Below, one piece after another: positions 54,715-64,000 of a DNA stretch of 64,000 bases; the stretch's first letter is position 1; every line of letters starts with the position of its first letter. Location of the stretch: the NCBI RefSeq assembly GCF_028618665.1, contig NZ_JAQITF010000003.1, positions 124,001-188,000 on the forward strand, given 5' to 3'. The translations under genes and the position numbers were made by a program. The notes under the pieces are model-generated. The model saw nothing but the letters and a program-made list of their open reading frames with translations. It made no database searches and was not told where the DNA came from. Source of the stretch: Bartonella sp. AU16XJBT. GTDB taxonomy: Bacteria > Pseudomonadota > Alphaproteobacteria > Rhizobiales > Rhizobiaceae.

Positions 54715-55635
54715 ATGGCAATTCTTTTATTAGCCGAACATCAGACAGAAGAAACCGCAAAAGCGCTCACCGCAGCACACGCACTCAAGAGCGATATCGA
54801 TATTTTGGTTTGCGGAGAAGACATTCAAACGATAGCAGAAAAGAGTGCTAAACTTAATGGTGTGCGGCAAGTTCTTATTGCTGAGGCAGACTATTTAGCC
54901 CATCAACTCGCAGAACCTATCGCCGATACAATCATCTCACTCGCAAATGATTATGATGTGATCATGGCCCCATCCAGCAGCACTGGAAAAAATGTAATGC
55001 CGCGCGTAGCGGCTCTTCTTGATCTTATGCAAATTTCAGATATTACCGCCGTTCTTTCTCCCGATACCTTTAAACGACCCATTTATGCAGGCAATGCCCT
55101 TGAAACTGTCCGCAGCAATGACACCAAAAAGATTATAACCGTTCGCACAGCTTCTTTCACACCAACGCCTTCCCAAAATAATTCTGCGCCCATTAAAACA
55201 ATAACACCAGCGCCCAACCCCAATCTTTCTTCTTTCGTAAAAGCAGAAACCAACACAAGTGATCACCCTGATCTCACTTCTGCACGTGTTATTATATCAG
55301 GCGGGCGTGGTCTTGGTTCACAAGAACAATTTATGGCCCTTCTTCTTCCTCTTGCAAACAAATTAAATGCGGCTTTAGGGGCTAGCCGCGCAGCAGTTGA
55401 CGCAGGCTATGCGCCCAATGATTGGCAAATTGGACAAACAGGAAAAGTCGTTGCCCCTAAACTCTATATCGCCGTTGGCATTTCCGGTGCAATCCAACAT
55501 TTAGCCGGTATAATGGATTCTCAAATTATTGTTGCCATTAATAAAGATGAAGAAGCACCCATCATGCAAATTGCCGATTACGCCCTTGTCGGTGATCTCC
55601 ATCAAATTATTCCAGAATTGGAGAAAGCTTTATAA
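54715..55635 (+). CDS. etfA: Electron transfer flavoprotein subunit alpha
   Basis: A protein of 306 residues. The N-terminal domain starts ILLLAEHQ. The C-terminal FAD domain is clear: ARVIISGGRGLGSQEQF, GASRAAVDAGYAPNDWQIGQTGK, and YIAVGISGAIQHLAGIMDSQIIVAINKDEEAPIMQIADYALVGDL (the FAD-binding signature). The 62-bp gap from etfB carries a small tandem repeat (TAGAGTAC). Confidence 0.95.
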   Translation: MAILLLAEHQTEETAKALTAAHALKSDIDILVCGEDIQTIAEKSAKLNGVRQVLIAEADYLAHQLAEPIADTIISLANDYDVIMAPSSSTGKNVMPRVAALLDLMQISDITAVLSPDTFKRPIYAGNALETVRSNDTKKIITVRTASFTPTPSQNNSAPIKTITPAPNPNLSSFVKAETNTSDHPDLTSARVIISGGRGLGSQEQFMALLLPLANKLNAALGASRAAVDAGYAPNDWQIGQTGKVVAPKLYIAVGISGAIQHLAGIMDSQIIVAINKDEEAPIMQIADYALVGDLHQIIPELEKAL

Positions 55636-55638
55636 GCC

Positions 55639-57300
55639 ATGAAAGCAGCTCTGCATGATCAGCGTGAAAGTATGGCGTTTGACATCGTCATTGTTGGAGC
55701 AGGACCCGCAGGACTTTCTGCTGCCATTCGTCTAAAACAAATTAATCCCGATCTTTCTGTCACAATTGTTGAAAAAGGAACCGAAGTTGGGGCTCATATT
55801 CTCTCTGGCGCCGTTGTTGACCCCATCGGTATCGATACACTCTTACCGGAATGGAGAAGTGACCACGACCACCCCTTTAAAACCCCTGTTACCCGTGACC
55901 AGTTTTTTTTTCTAAAGCCTCACAAAGCAACACGGTTGCCCAATATCTTGCACCCCAAAATCTTATCTAATGACGGGTGTTATATCGTTTCACTTGGAAG
56001 CGTTTGCCGCTGGCTAAGCAAAAAAGCCGCGGCGCTCGGTGTTGAAATTTATCCCGGTTTTGCCGCAACAGAACCCATCCAGAATGAGAATGGAGCCATC
56101 ATTGGTGTTCTCACCAGTGATATGGGACTTAACAAAGATGGAACCCCTGGAAAAAATTATATACCTGGTATAGCATTATTGGCAAAATATACTCTGATTG
56201 CGGAAGGAGCACGCGGCTCAATTGCAAAACAACTGATACAAACTTTCAACCTTAGTAAAAATCGTGAACCCCAAAAATTTGGCCTAGGTCTTAAAGAACT
56301 CTGGGAAATTGAACCACAAAAACACCAACGCGGTTTAGTGCAACATTTTGCCGGTTGGCCCTTAGACAATAATACCGGCGGTGGTGGTTTTCTTTATCAT
56401 CAAGAAAACAATGTCATTTCTGTCGGTTTTGTTGTACACTTAGATTACAAAAATCCTTATCTTTCTCCTTTTGAAGAATTTCAACGTTTTAAAACACATC
56501 CAAAACTCTATGAAACCTTCAAAGGTGCAAAGCGTCTTTCCTATGGTGCCCGTGTTATCAGTGAAGGAGGGTGGCAATCTGTACCAAAGCTCACCTTTCC
56601 TGGTGGCGCGCTTATTGGCTGTTCTGCTGGCTTTGTTAATGTTCCTCGCATCAAAGGATCACACAATGCCATCTTATCTGGCATCTTAGCCGCCGATAAA
56701 ATTGCTACCGCTCTTGCGCAAGGACGTACCCATGATGAGGTCAAAGAAATCGAAGAACAATGGCGAAAAGGACCCATTGGCAAAGATCTTTATAAAGTGC
56801 GAAATGCCAAACCGCTTTGGGAAAAATATGGGACAAAATATGGAATTAAACTTGCCGGTTTTGATATGTGGTGGCAACAACTGTTCGGATTTTCCTTATT
56901 TAAAACACTCCCCCATGTCAAGGAAGATTATGCTTGTCTTGAACCAGCAGAAAAATTTCAACCCATAGCTTATCCAAAACCCGATGGTGTTGTAACGTTT
57001 GACCGCCTTACAAGTGTTGCCCTTTCCAATACGCACCATGAAGAAAATCAACCTTGTCATTTAAAAATAGCCTCATTAGAAAAGCAAAAGGACTCCGAAT
57101 ATGCCGTCTATGGAGGACCTTCCACACGCTATTGCCCCGCCGCTGTCTACGAATGGCTAGAGCATAAGGATCATCTCACTTATATGATCAACGCTTCAAA
57201 TTGCATACATTGTAAAACGTGCGACATTAAAGATCCCAACCAAAACATCACTTGGATCTGTCCGCAAGGCAACGAGGGCCCCTTCTATCCCAATATGTAA
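55639..57300 (+). CDS. Electron transfer flavoprotein-ubiquinone oxidoreductase
   Basis: A protein of 553 residues. N-terminal FAD dinucleotide fold DIVIVGAGPAGLSAAIRL with VEKG...GAHILSGAV, GLGLKELWEI, GGGFLYH, and GGALIGCSAGFVNVPRIKGSHNA. The C-terminal 4Fe-4S cluster binding uses CIHCKTC...CPQG (last 40 residues). It passes electrons from EtfAB to ubiquinone at the inner membrane. It begins 3 bp after etfA, forming an operon with both ETF subunits. Confidence 0.95.
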   Translation: MKAALHDQRESMAFDIVIVGAGPAGLSAAIRLKQINPDLSVTIVEKGTEVGAHILSGAVVDPIGIDTLLPEWRSDHDHPFKTPVTRDQFFFLKPHKATRLPNILHPKILSNDGCYIVSLGSVCRWLSKKAAALGVEIYPGFAATEPIQNENGAIIGVLTSDMGLNKDGTPGKNYIPGIALLAKYTLIAEGARGSIAKQLIQTFNLSKNREPQKFGLGLKELWEIEPQKHQRGLVQHFAGWPLDNNTGGGGFLYHQENNVISVGFVVHLDYKNPYLSPFEEFQRFKTHPKLYETFKGAKRLSYGARVISEGGWQSVPKLTFPGGALIGCSAGFVNVPRIKGSHNAILSGILAADKIATALAQGRTHDEVKEIEEQWRKGPIGKDLYKVRNAKPLWEKYGTKYGIKLAGFDMWWQQLFGFSLFKTLPHVKEDYACLEPAEKFQPIAYPKPDGVVTFDRLTSVALSNTHHEENQPCHLKIASLEKQKDSEYAVYGGPSTRYCPAAVYEWLEHKDHLTYMINASNCIHCKTCDIKDPNQNITWICPQGNEGPFYPNM

Positions 57301-57593
57301 CCTCGACCTCATCATTGTTTGTTCTGCTAAAATTGCAATATACAAAACACAATCGATAAAAATATTTTTTCAGATGAGAAATCTATCAATCACCTTCATA
57401 CATAGGCTCTTTCACGATATAAAAAGTTATCCTATTGTAAAGTAACCAACGATTTAAGCAAATCAACCCGAGTAAATAAGCCGTTGTCATGATAAAAATG
57501 TCCTGATAAAAATTAAGAAAAAATAGCTTATGAGTATGGATAAAATTTTGATAAGATCTTGGGGTCAAGGGAATTTAATGAAGAGAAAAAGGC

Positions 57594-58484
57594 ATGTGTG
57601 AGAACGCATATTTTATAGGTGCGCATGCTTATTCGGCCCCCCTCATAGAGCCAGGGCTTTATCTTGTGGCAACACCGATCGGGAATCTTGCAGATATTAC
57701 GCTTCGTGCTTTGCAAGTGTTGGCAGGCGTTGATATTTTAGCGTGTGAGGATACGCGGGTAACACGTGTTTTGTTGGAACGTTACAGTATTCGAAAAAAA
57801 ACTTTTCTCTATCATGAATATAATGCGCAAAAAGCAGGTCCAAAGCTCTTAGCGGCTTTAGCAGAAAACAAAACGGTAGCGCTTGTTTCAGATGCGGGAA
57901 CACCGCTTATTTCTGACCCTGGATTTCGATTAGTCGAAGAAGCCCGTAAGGCGGGTCATAAAATTATTCCGATCCCTGGAGCATCAGCTCTTTTAGCAGC
58001 TCTGATACCAACAGGGCTTCCGACCGATAGCTTTTTCTTTGCAGGTTTTTTAAGTGCACGCAAAGCGCAGCGTCAAAAACGATTAGAACAATTAAAAGAG
58101 ATTCCAGCAACTTTGATTTTTTATGAATCACCACATCGTCTTGTTGAAACTTTACAGGATATGGTCACTTTTTTTTCGGCAGATCGACCGGCCGCCATTT
58201 GTCGTGAATTAACAAAAAAATTTGAAACCGTAGATGTTTCTAATTTGGGAAGTTTGTTGGAAAACTATAGAAAACAGACACAGATTCGAGGAGAAATTGT
58301 TGTGCTTGTTGGAGAATCATCATCTTCTTGCTTAAATGTAATCAGTGATCAAGAAGTTGATGAAATGTTATTAGAAGGCGCTCGGACACATTCTGCTGCT
58401 CAAACAGCAGCTTTGGTTGCAAAAAAGACCGGTTTGAAAAAGCAGGAACTTTTCCAGCGATTAATTTCTTTAAAAAATACGTAA
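57594..58484 (+). CDS. rsmI: 16S rRNA (cytidine(1402)-2'-O)-methyltransferase
   Basis: A protein of 296 residues. The tetrapyrrole-methylase fold is typical of Rsm[89 protein letters not shown] and FYESPHRL. It uses S-adenosylmethionine to methylate the ribosomal decoding region. The GTCAAGGGAATTTAATGAAGAGA stretch precedes the ATG; the start may be as given. It pairs with yraN, as in many rhizobia. Confidence 0.95.
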   Translation: MCENAYFIGAHAYSAPLIEPGLYLVATPIGNLADITLRALQVLAGVDILACEDTRVTRVLLERYSIRKKTFLYHEYNAQKAGPKLLAALAENKTVALVSDAGTPLISDPGFRLVEEARKAGHKIIPIPGASALLAALIPTGLPTDSFFFAGFLSARKAQRQKRLEQLKEIPATLIFYESPHRLVETLQDMVTFFSADRPAAICRELTKKFETVDVSNLGSLLENYRKQTQIRGEIVVLVGESSSSCLNVISDQEVDEMLLEGARTHSAAQTAALVAKKTGLKKQELFQRLISLKNT

Positions 58485-58488
58485 AATA

Positions 58489-58869
58489 ATGCATAAGACG
58501 ATACCAAAAAAACAGAGAAAAAAGTCTTTTTATCGAGGGGTTCGTGCAGAAAAATTGGCTGCTTGGTGGCTGCGTTTCAAAGGATTTCACATAGCTGAAA
58601 TGCGTTTTAAAACAAAGTGTGGGGAAATTGATTTAATTGCACGACGTGGAAATTTAGTATTAATTGTTGAAGTCAAAGCACGTTCAACGTTGATGGAAGC
58701 AATGGAAGCGGTTTCCCGAATGAATGAAAAGCGAATTGAGGCAGCAGCTGATATTTGGCTCGCACGGCAAAAAGATTATGCCCTTTTGTCTGTACGCTTT
58801 GATTTGATTGCAATTTTACCTTGGCGTTGGCCAAAGCATATCCCCGCATTTTTTACATCTGATCGATAA
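58489..58869 (+). CDS. yraN: UPF0102 / YraN family protein
   Basis: A protein of 126 residues. The predicted endonuclease-like fold is seen in [50 protein letters not shown] (the G-E-I-D-L and V-E-V-K-A residues), then [14 protein letters not shown]. The E-x-K-like core is that of a restriction-type nuclease, but the activity is not established for the family. It begins 4 bp after rsmI. Confidence 0.9.
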   Translation: MHKTIPKKQRKKSFYRGVRAEKLAAWWLRFKGFHIAEMRFKTKCGEIDLIARRGNLVLIVEVKARSTLMEAMEAVSRMNEKRIEAAADIWLARQKDYALLSVRFDLIAILPWRWPKHIPAFFTSDR

Positions 58870-58971
58870 GAGGAGTCCCCGTTTTAACCATGCTCAATAA
58901 AAAACATTTCGCCTTTATGTGTATATGCGTTAAAAAGTCTATAACAATTTAAGCGCTATAAGGAGCAAAAT

Positions 58972-59217
58972 ATGGATGATTATGAAAAGTTTGCAACAGG
59001 TTTGCTCATTGTTTTTGGAGCGCTGATTATTGGTGGTTTAATGGCAATGCATATTGTACTGATGAATAAACCAGGTTTTTTATTTGCATTAGCCGCAGCT
59101 GTTGTTGGTTGGTTTTCTGCTTTTGCCGTTCTATTTGACAAACCAAAAATCTATTTGGGCTTGATTATTCTTGCAATGCTCTGTGTTGCTTCCTCAATTA
59201 GCATTTATGTGAGTTAA
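58972..59217 (+). CDS. Small membrane protein of unknown function
   Basis: A protein of 81 residues with three hydrophobic stretches (GLLIVFGALIIGGLMAMHIVLM, FALAAAVVGWFSAFAVLF and YLGLIILAMLCVASSISIYV). A ribosome site AAGGAGCAAAAT precedes the ATG. No family was recognised. It is 100 bp after yraN and could share its transcript. Confidence 0.68.
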   Translation: MDDYEKFATGLLIVFGALIIGGLMAMHIVLMNKPGFLFALAAAVVGWFSAFAVLFDKPKIYLGLIILAMLCVASSISIYVS

Positions 59218-59272
59218 AACACCTGAAATGTTGATTGAGATTCCTTTTAAAATATAAAATTGAGAAATAAAA

Positions 59273-60064
59273 ATGAAACTTGGCTTTTTGGGAACAGGCA
59301 CAATCAGCGCTTCCATGGTGGATGGCCTCATGAGAAGCGCCTTTAATGTTTCCTCCATGATTGTTTCACCGCGCAATGCACAGACAGCAGAGCGTCTTTC
59401 ACGCACTTATGATAAGGTGATGATTGCTGAAAATAACCAAGCATTACTTGATATGAGTGATTGTGTTTTTCTTTGTTTACCCAATCAAATTGCAGAAGGC
59501 GTTTTGCGCTCCCTTCATTTTCATCCAGAACAGCTGGTTATCTCCGTTCTTGCTATGGCAAAAACCGCAGAAGTGGAAGCGTGGATCAACCATAAAGTTT
59601 ATCGTGCTGTTCCGTTACCTTTTGTCGCAGAGTGCAAAAATTTAACACCCATTTATCCCGATCATCCCTTTTTACGCACTTTATTTGATGCATTGGGGGG
59701 CACATTGGTGCTCGATAAAGAAGAGCAGTTTAATCTTTTTATGACAGCGGGTTCTCTTATGGGCGTATATTTTAATTTTATAGAAACAGCCCATCAATGG
59801 TTTATAACACAAGGGTTAAACAAACAACAATCAGCAGAGTTCCTTGCCATGATGTTTGGAAATCTTACAGATGAAATGCGTAAAATTATAGCAACGGATC
59901 ATTCTAGCTCTCTTAATTTTGCACTGCTTGAAAAAGAGTTTTCGACAAAGGGGGGAACAAATGAATTTTTGTCAAATTATTTTTCTCATCAAGGGGGGAA
60001 AAGTGCTCTAACAACGGCTCTTGAGGCGACTTTACAAAAAATGAATGCTTCTAAAAAGACTTAA
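59273..60064 (+). CDS. Pyrroline-5-carboxylate reductase-like NAD(P)-binding protein
   Basis: A protein of 263 residues. The N-terminal Rossmann motif reads MKLGFLGTGTISASMVDGL, followed by SPRNAQTAERLS (the SPRN turn of P5CR), VFLCLPNQIAEGVL and LVISVLAMA. The C-terminal half has LMTAGSLMGVYFNF and FSTKGGTNEFL, a weak version of the P5CR SPGGT signature. It is a family member, but the divergent active-site loop leaves proline synthesis unproven. Confidence 0.78.
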   Translation: MKLGFLGTGTISASMVDGLMRSAFNVSSMIVSPRNAQTAERLSRTYDKVMIAENNQALLDMSDCVFLCLPNQIAEGVLRSLHFHPEQLVISVLAMAKTAEVEAWINHKVYRAVPLPFVAECKNLTPIYPDHPFLRTLFDALGGTLVLDKEEQFNLFMTAGSLMGVYFNFIETAHQWFITQGLNKQQSAEFLAMMFGNLTDEMRKIIATDHSSSLNFALLEKEFSTKGGTNEFLSNYFSHQGGKSALTTALEATLQKMNASKKT

Positions 60065-60909
60065 CCAACCTTTTTCTCATCTCAAATATGAGAATTATGG
60101 ATCTATTGATTGGGCTCTTTGTGAACATGAATTAATAAAATTGTCTGCGATAGGTCTTTCAAGAGTAGGAAAAACAGATTTTTTAACTACCTATTCCTTT
60201 AATTTACATCAATAAAAATAAAACTTTTAATTAATCCTCAAGATATTTTTAGAGCACAAAATCACTTATAAGAAGAAAATTCGTCCTTTAATACTTTAAT
60301 ATTTGAAATGAGAATAGTGACAAAATCTTTTCCCATTGTACGTTCTCTTGTCATAAAATAAAAAATGTTTGTTTGTCTCTTAAAAAAGGAAGCAACATTT
60401 CGATAAAATCGTTTAAAAAGAACGTAAATAAACTTGCCAACTTTATGCAAAAATAGAGGAAAACTTTAAGGATGCAAAGAACATAATGGATATGACTTCT
60501 CTCTTTTTATTTAAGGAGAAATGCTATGGGATCTCTACAGTTCACAGAATTTTTTACGTTCTATCATTCACAAGCACTCTCGTGAAATGAATGAAACACA
60601 TTAAGAAATATTCTCTTTTCAAACAAGCACTTGCATAATAAACATAAATATATTCTTGAGAATTTTGTTGTTGCATAAAAAGCTTATCCCGATAAAAACC
60701 GCGGACAATGAAAACATGAGAGAATGCATCATCTCCACTTTTTTAAAGATCTTTTTTTCGATGCTTTTGAACGTAGAAAGACCGAATGAAAAGATGATGA
60801 TAAAAAATTATTTTCTCCGGATTAAAATTCATTTTCCCTTACAAAAGGGCAACTATTTTTATATCTTTCATAAGTGTATTTTAGCAAACTCTCTTAAACA
60901 AACATATGT
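60065..60909. other. Intergenic stretch without a supported gene
   Basis: 845 bp of AT-rich DNA. A 19-codon ORF at 60526-60585 (MGSLQFTEFFTFYHSQALS) has a good AAGGAG ribosome site and may be the remains of a gene start. The frame at 60656-60934 lacks both a ribosome site and any recognisable protein. Confidence 0.45.
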
Positions 60910-61971
60910 TCAAAAGAGTTTATTTTTTATTTGATCAACAATTGTACGATACAGTTGCGCATGTTCGCCATCAGGCTGAGCAACAAAAATAGGGTTCCCC
61001 TCATCGGAAGAAAATCGTAAGGCTGCATCAAGTGGTATTTCTGCTAAGAACGGGACCTCTCGACGTTCTGCTTCACCCCGCGCCCCACCATGGCCAAAAA
61101 TATCGTAGCGTTTTCCTGTATCAGGAGCGATAAAATAACTCATATTCTCAATCAGTCCTAAAATAGGAACATTGACTTTCATGAACATTTCTATCGCTTT
61201 ACGTGCATCAATTAAAGCAAGATCCTGAGGCGTAGAAACAACCAACGCCCCCGTTAATCGTACTTGTTGCGCAAGCGTCAATTGTGCATCCCCTGTACCC
61301 GGCGGCATATCCACGACTAAAACGTCCAAAGGCCCCCATACAACATCTCGTAACAATTGCGTTACAGCGGCCATCACCATAGGACCACGCCATACCACCG
61401 GCTTTTCTTCCTCCACCAAAAATCCCATCGACATCAATTTAAGATCGAATTTTTCAAGAGGTTGAATCTTTTTTCCGCCCATTAGTTGTGGTTTTTGGTT
61501 AACAAGTCCTGTCAAACGTGGCAAAGACGGACCATAGATATCTGCATCCATCACCCCTGTTTTGAAACCTGCATCTTGTAAAGCTAAGGCGATATTGATC
61601 GCCATCGTCGATTTTCCCACCCCTCCTTTTCCAGAAGCAACAGCAATGACATGGCGCACACCTTCTATAGGCATTTTTACAGGCAAGAGATTTGCTCTGC
61701 GTCTAGGTGCTCCCTTTGTTGTTTTTTCTGCTGTAAGCGTGACGACAACAGATTCCACGCCCTCCAAAGCACATACCAACTCTTCAGCAGAACGGCGCAA
61801 TGATTCCCATTCTTGCACACGTCCATCAGGAACTGTAATGGAAAAGAAAACCTTGCCATCAGCAATTAATATTTCTGAAAGAAGCCCCAACGATACAATA
61901 TCGCTTTCAAGATCTGGTCCTTTGATTTTACGTAATACGTTGCGGACAGTCTCACTTGTGATAGGATCCAC
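60910..61971 (-). CDS. mrp: Mrp/ApbC family Fe-S cluster carrier ATPase
   Basis: A protein of 353 residues. The N-terminal DUF59/MIP18-like domain (VRNVLRKIKGPDLESDIVSLGLL) precedes the P-loop ATPase: the deviant Walker A ASGKGGVGKSTMAINIA, switch DADIYGPSLPRL, VVDMPPGTGDAQLTLAQ, and LIENMSYFI. The CXXC metal motif expected after the MSYF turn is replaced by IAPDTGKRYDIFGHGGA, so the usual cysteine pair is not visible. It is implicated in iron-sulfur cluster assembly or transfer. The frame reads away from rpmH. Confidence 0.9.
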   Translation of the reverse strand: MDPITSETVRNVLRKIKGPDLESDIVSLGLLSEILIADGKVFFSITVPDGRVQEWESLRRSAEELVCALEGVESVVVTLTAEKTTKGAPRRRANLLPVKMPIEGVRHVIAVASGKGGVGKSTMAINIALALQDAGFKTGVMDADIYGPSLPRLTGLVNQKPQLMGGKKIQPLEKFDLKLMSMGFLVEEEKPVVWRGPMVMAAVTQLLRDVVWGPLDVLVVDMPPGTGDAQLTLAQQVRLTGALVVSTPQDLALIDARKAIEMFMKVNVPILGLIENMSYFIAPDTGKRYDIFGHGGARGEAERREVPFLAEIPLDAALRFSSDEGNPIFVAQPDGEHAQLYRTIVDQIKNKLF

Positions 61972-62436
61972 GCTCTTTCCTCTCTATAAAATACCAACAA
62001 ATACAAGCATAAGAACGAAAAATACTGACAGGTTCATCACCCTAAAATCTCTACTTTACTTAAGGATTATAAAGTATAAATGACTTATATTTTATCTCTT
62101 TTTAAAAACACGAAACCACCCTTAAATAAAGAAACTCAAGCACAAAATCTGCTATAAAAGCTTATCAAACACGTTTGTGTGCCAACACTTTAATGAATAT
62201 TCTGATAAGGGTTTTGTAAAACACAAAACTGAGAAAAACTCTTAATATCAAAGTATTTTTTAAATTGAGCATACAATAATCTGTCACACTTTTTTAAGTC
62301 TTTAACGCTCTCGTCATTTATTTTCTGTAGACTCAATCGCTATTTTCTGACATTTTCAAATGTATCATAAAAAAGTGTCACAAACAGTTATGAAAGTGCT
62401 TTATATTTTTTCAAGCGTAAGAAAAACAATCTAAGA

Positions 62437-62465
62437 TTGACTTTTTTTACATTTTTTCTTATGGG
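62437..62465 (+). promoter_or_regulatory. Predicted promoter of the rpmH-rnpA-yidC operon
   Basis: TTGACT (62437-62442), a 17-bp spacer rich in T, then TATGGG (62460-62465), about 97 bp before rpmH. Apart from it, the divergent gap 61972-62561 shows no gene. It contains several AT-rich repeats but no clear dnaA-box cluster was noted. Confidence 0.4.
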
Positions 62466-62561
62466 TTAACAGCCGTCTGATAGGATAAAATTGTTTATCT
62501 CGCGCATAACTGCTGATGAAACGAAAACTAAGAAGGGCCGCACTCCGCGGTATTTAAATAA

Positions 62562-62696
62562 ATGAAACGTACGTACCAACCCTCTAAACTTGTCCGTAAA
62601 CGCCGCCATGGGTTTCGTGCACGCATGGCTACAGCTGGAGGACGTAAAGTCATTGCTGCAAGACGTGCTCGTGGACGTAAGCGACTCTCTGCTTAA
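62562..62696 (+). CDS. rpmH: 50S ribosomal protein L34
   Basis: A protein of 44 residues, [20 protein letters not shown] followed by [24 protein letters not shown]. The sequence is the canonical bacterial L34 and its length is normal. It is the first gene of the rpmH-rnpA-yidC cluster. Confidence 0.98.
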   Translation: MKRTYQPSKLVRKRRHGFRARMATAGGRKVIAARRARGRKRLSA

Positions 62697-62815
62697 CCCT
62701 TTAAATTTTCACAACCGTTGAGGATTGCTCATCATTTCTTCGTTGTGAAACTTTTGTTATGAACTTCTAATGCTTGGTCAGCCAAGCATTTAGTGAAATT
62801 GCGAAATGTTCTTTT

Positions 62816-63208
62816 ATGAAGAAAAAACATCCCTGCCGCATTCGCAAAAGAGCAGACTTTTTGGCTGTCCGTACAGGAGAAAAACGACGGGGGCCTTTAT
62901 TTTTACTCGAAGTAAAATCTCGTGAACAAACAACAGAAAGAAAATCTTCTCTTGTTGCGCGTGTGGGCTTCACTGTTACCCGTAAAAATGGTAATGCTGT
63001 GAAACGTAATCGTATCAAAAGACGCTTGCGTGAAGCCGTACGCGTTGGTGTAACAAACCACATGGAAGCAGGAACAGACTATGTTATTGTAGCGTATCGC
63101 GATGCGTTACATGCGCCTTTCACATCTTTGATTAGTGAATTAAATCGGCGAATAAAACCAAAAACAAAACATCAGCAACGACAACAAGGGTGTACGAATG
63201 GAATATAA
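62816..63208 (+). CDS. rnpA: Ribonuclease P protein component
   Basis: A protein of 130 residues from [19 protein letters not shown] 14 codons upstream is also open. The RnpA signature is clear: [51 protein letters not shown] (the RNR motif region with basic residues binding the RNase P RNA), and [11 protein letters not shown]. It works with the RNase P RNA to process tRNA 5' ends. Its last 11 bases overlap yidC. Confidence 0.96.
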   Translation: MKKKHPCRIRKRADFLAVRTGEKRRGPLFLLEVKSREQTTERKSSLVARVGFTVTRKNGNAVKRNRIKRRLREAVRVGVTNHMEAGTDYVIVAYRDALHAPFTSLISELNRRIKPKTKHQQRQQGCTNGI

Positions 63209-64000
63209 CCGCAATTTCTTTATCGCTATTGGCTTATCTTTCCTAGTGCTCATCGCATGGCAATTTCTTCATGTTGCTCCCAAACAAGCAAAATTACAAA
63301 AACAACAAGCCATCACACAGCAACAGCAATTGTCAAAACAACAATCAGCCCTTTCTACTGCCACAGTGAATTCTTCTGACGATACCGCAACGCATCAAGC
63401 AACATCAATCATCGAACAGCCAATGACTCCCGAAATCCGGAAAGCTGTATTAGCCAAAACAGAGCGTGTTGCGATCAAAACCAATGAACTGGAAGGCTCT
63501 ATTAATCTTGTTGGTGCACAATTTGATGATCTTCGCCTTAAGAAATATCGTGTAACAGTCGATAAAAAATCACCGGAAATCGATTTGCTCAATCCTAAAG
63601 GATTCAAAACGACTTACCTTGCTGAATTTGGTTTTGCAAGTGCATCTTTGCCAGCAAAAGCCTTGCCACAATCCGATACACAATGGCAAATAGAGGGAAA
63701 CAATACGACCCTAACCCCTTCAACTCCCATCACTTTGATTTATAATAATGGACAAGGACAAATCTTCCGCCGCACCCTTTCTGTTGATGATCATTACATG
63801 TTTACCATTGAGGATTCTATCAGCAATGAAAGTGATCAACCAATATATCTCTCATCCTATGCCCGCGTTGCCCGTGCAGCACCACCAGAACATACAAATG
63901 CAACCTATTTGCTTCATGAGGGGATGATCGGTATTGCAGGGGATTCGCTCAAAACTGAAAAATATAAAACCCTAGCAGAGCTTGATCCAAATCCTGCTAA
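63198..64000 (+). CDS. yidC: Membrane protein insertase YidC, N-terminal part (continues past the window)
   Basis: The ATG at 63198 overlaps the rnpA stop by 11 bp. The visible 267 codons give [22 protein letters not shown] (TM1), a Gln-rich linker ([14 protein letters not shown]), and the start of the periplasmic beta domain ([30 protein letters not shown]). YidC inserts and folds inner-membrane proteins with or without Sec. No yidD gene lies between rnpA and yidC here, unlike in many proteobacteria. Confidence 0.95.
   Translation, partial: MEYNRNFFIAIGLSFLVLIAWQFLHVAPKQAKLQKQQAITQQQQLSKQQSALSTATVNSSDDTATHQATSIIEQPMTPEIRKAVLAKTERVAIKTNELEGSINLVGAQFDDLRLKKYRVTVDKKSPEIDLLNPKGFKTTYLAEFGFASASLPAKALPQSDTQWQIEGNNTTLTPSTPITLIYNNGQGQIFRRTLSVDDHYMFTIEDSISNESDQPIYLSSYARVARAAPPEHTNATYLLHEGMIGIAGDSLKTEKYKTLAELDPNPA

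Noticed and set aside
60656-60934. A 92-codon plus-strand frame after the P5CR-like gene
   Set aside because: Its tail overlaps mrp antisense, it lacks a ribosome site, and its residue composition is that of AT-rich non-coding DNA.
1-64000. CRISPR arrays and tRNA genes
   Set aside because: No regularly spaced identical repeats with unique spacers and no tRNA T-arm pattern were seen; the repeats found are the phage, autotransporter and transporter duplications described.

Overview
The window reads as alphaproteobacterial chromosome, most likely Bartonella. This rests on the AT-rich housekeeping blocks with rhizobial-type gene orders (etfB-etfA-ETF:QO, rsmI-yraN, rpmH-rnpA-yidC, TauE/SafE next to an Alph_Pro_TM protein) and on large adhesin-type autotransporters. 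I cannot fix the species.

Region 1 (1 to about 22.1 kb) is most of a Mu-like transposable prophage, nearly all on the minus strand and continuing past coordinate 1. Read in transcription order it carries a divergent repressor (plus strand), Ner, a DnaA-domain-IV-like HTH protein, a ParB-like protein, transposase A, target-selection ATPase B, GemA, a Mor-type activator, a lysis cassette (endolysin, candidate holin, Rz/Rz1-like spanins), packaging genes, portal, a MuF protein with a C-terminal nuclease-like domain, protease/scaffold, decoration and capsid proteins, and the baseplate genes V, W and the start of J. The genes are packed with many 4-bp ATGA overlaps. Four non-coding places stand out: a triplicated hairpin with its own plus-strand promoters inside the late region, a palindrome shared by two late-operon starts, two covarying hairpins between A and B, and iterons near the presumed left end. 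A broken dnaB fragment between two direct repeats of about 170 bp marks the chromosomal junction.

Region 2 (about 23.3 to 30.8 kb) holds two related autotransporter genes on the plus strand. The first has an intact passenger but a deleted barrel. The second is complete. Their 3' ends are almost identical through to the terminator.

Region 3 (about 31.3 to 50 kb) is a peptide-type ABC transporter locus on the minus strand: two ATPases, two permeases and a binding protein, then four more full-length binding-protein paralogues. Three of the paralogues lie in tandem units of about 2.5 kb, each ending in a decayed copy of the 5' part of xseA. The intact xseA and tag sit at the edge of the array.

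Region 4 (50.3 to 64 kb) is ordinary chromosome: membrane proteins, a sulfite-exporter-family protein, electron-transfer flavoprotein genes, rsmI, yraN, a pyrroline-5-carboxylate-reductase-like gene, mrp/apbC, rpmH, rnpA and the 5' part of yidC. No tRNA, rRNA or CRISPR array was seen.
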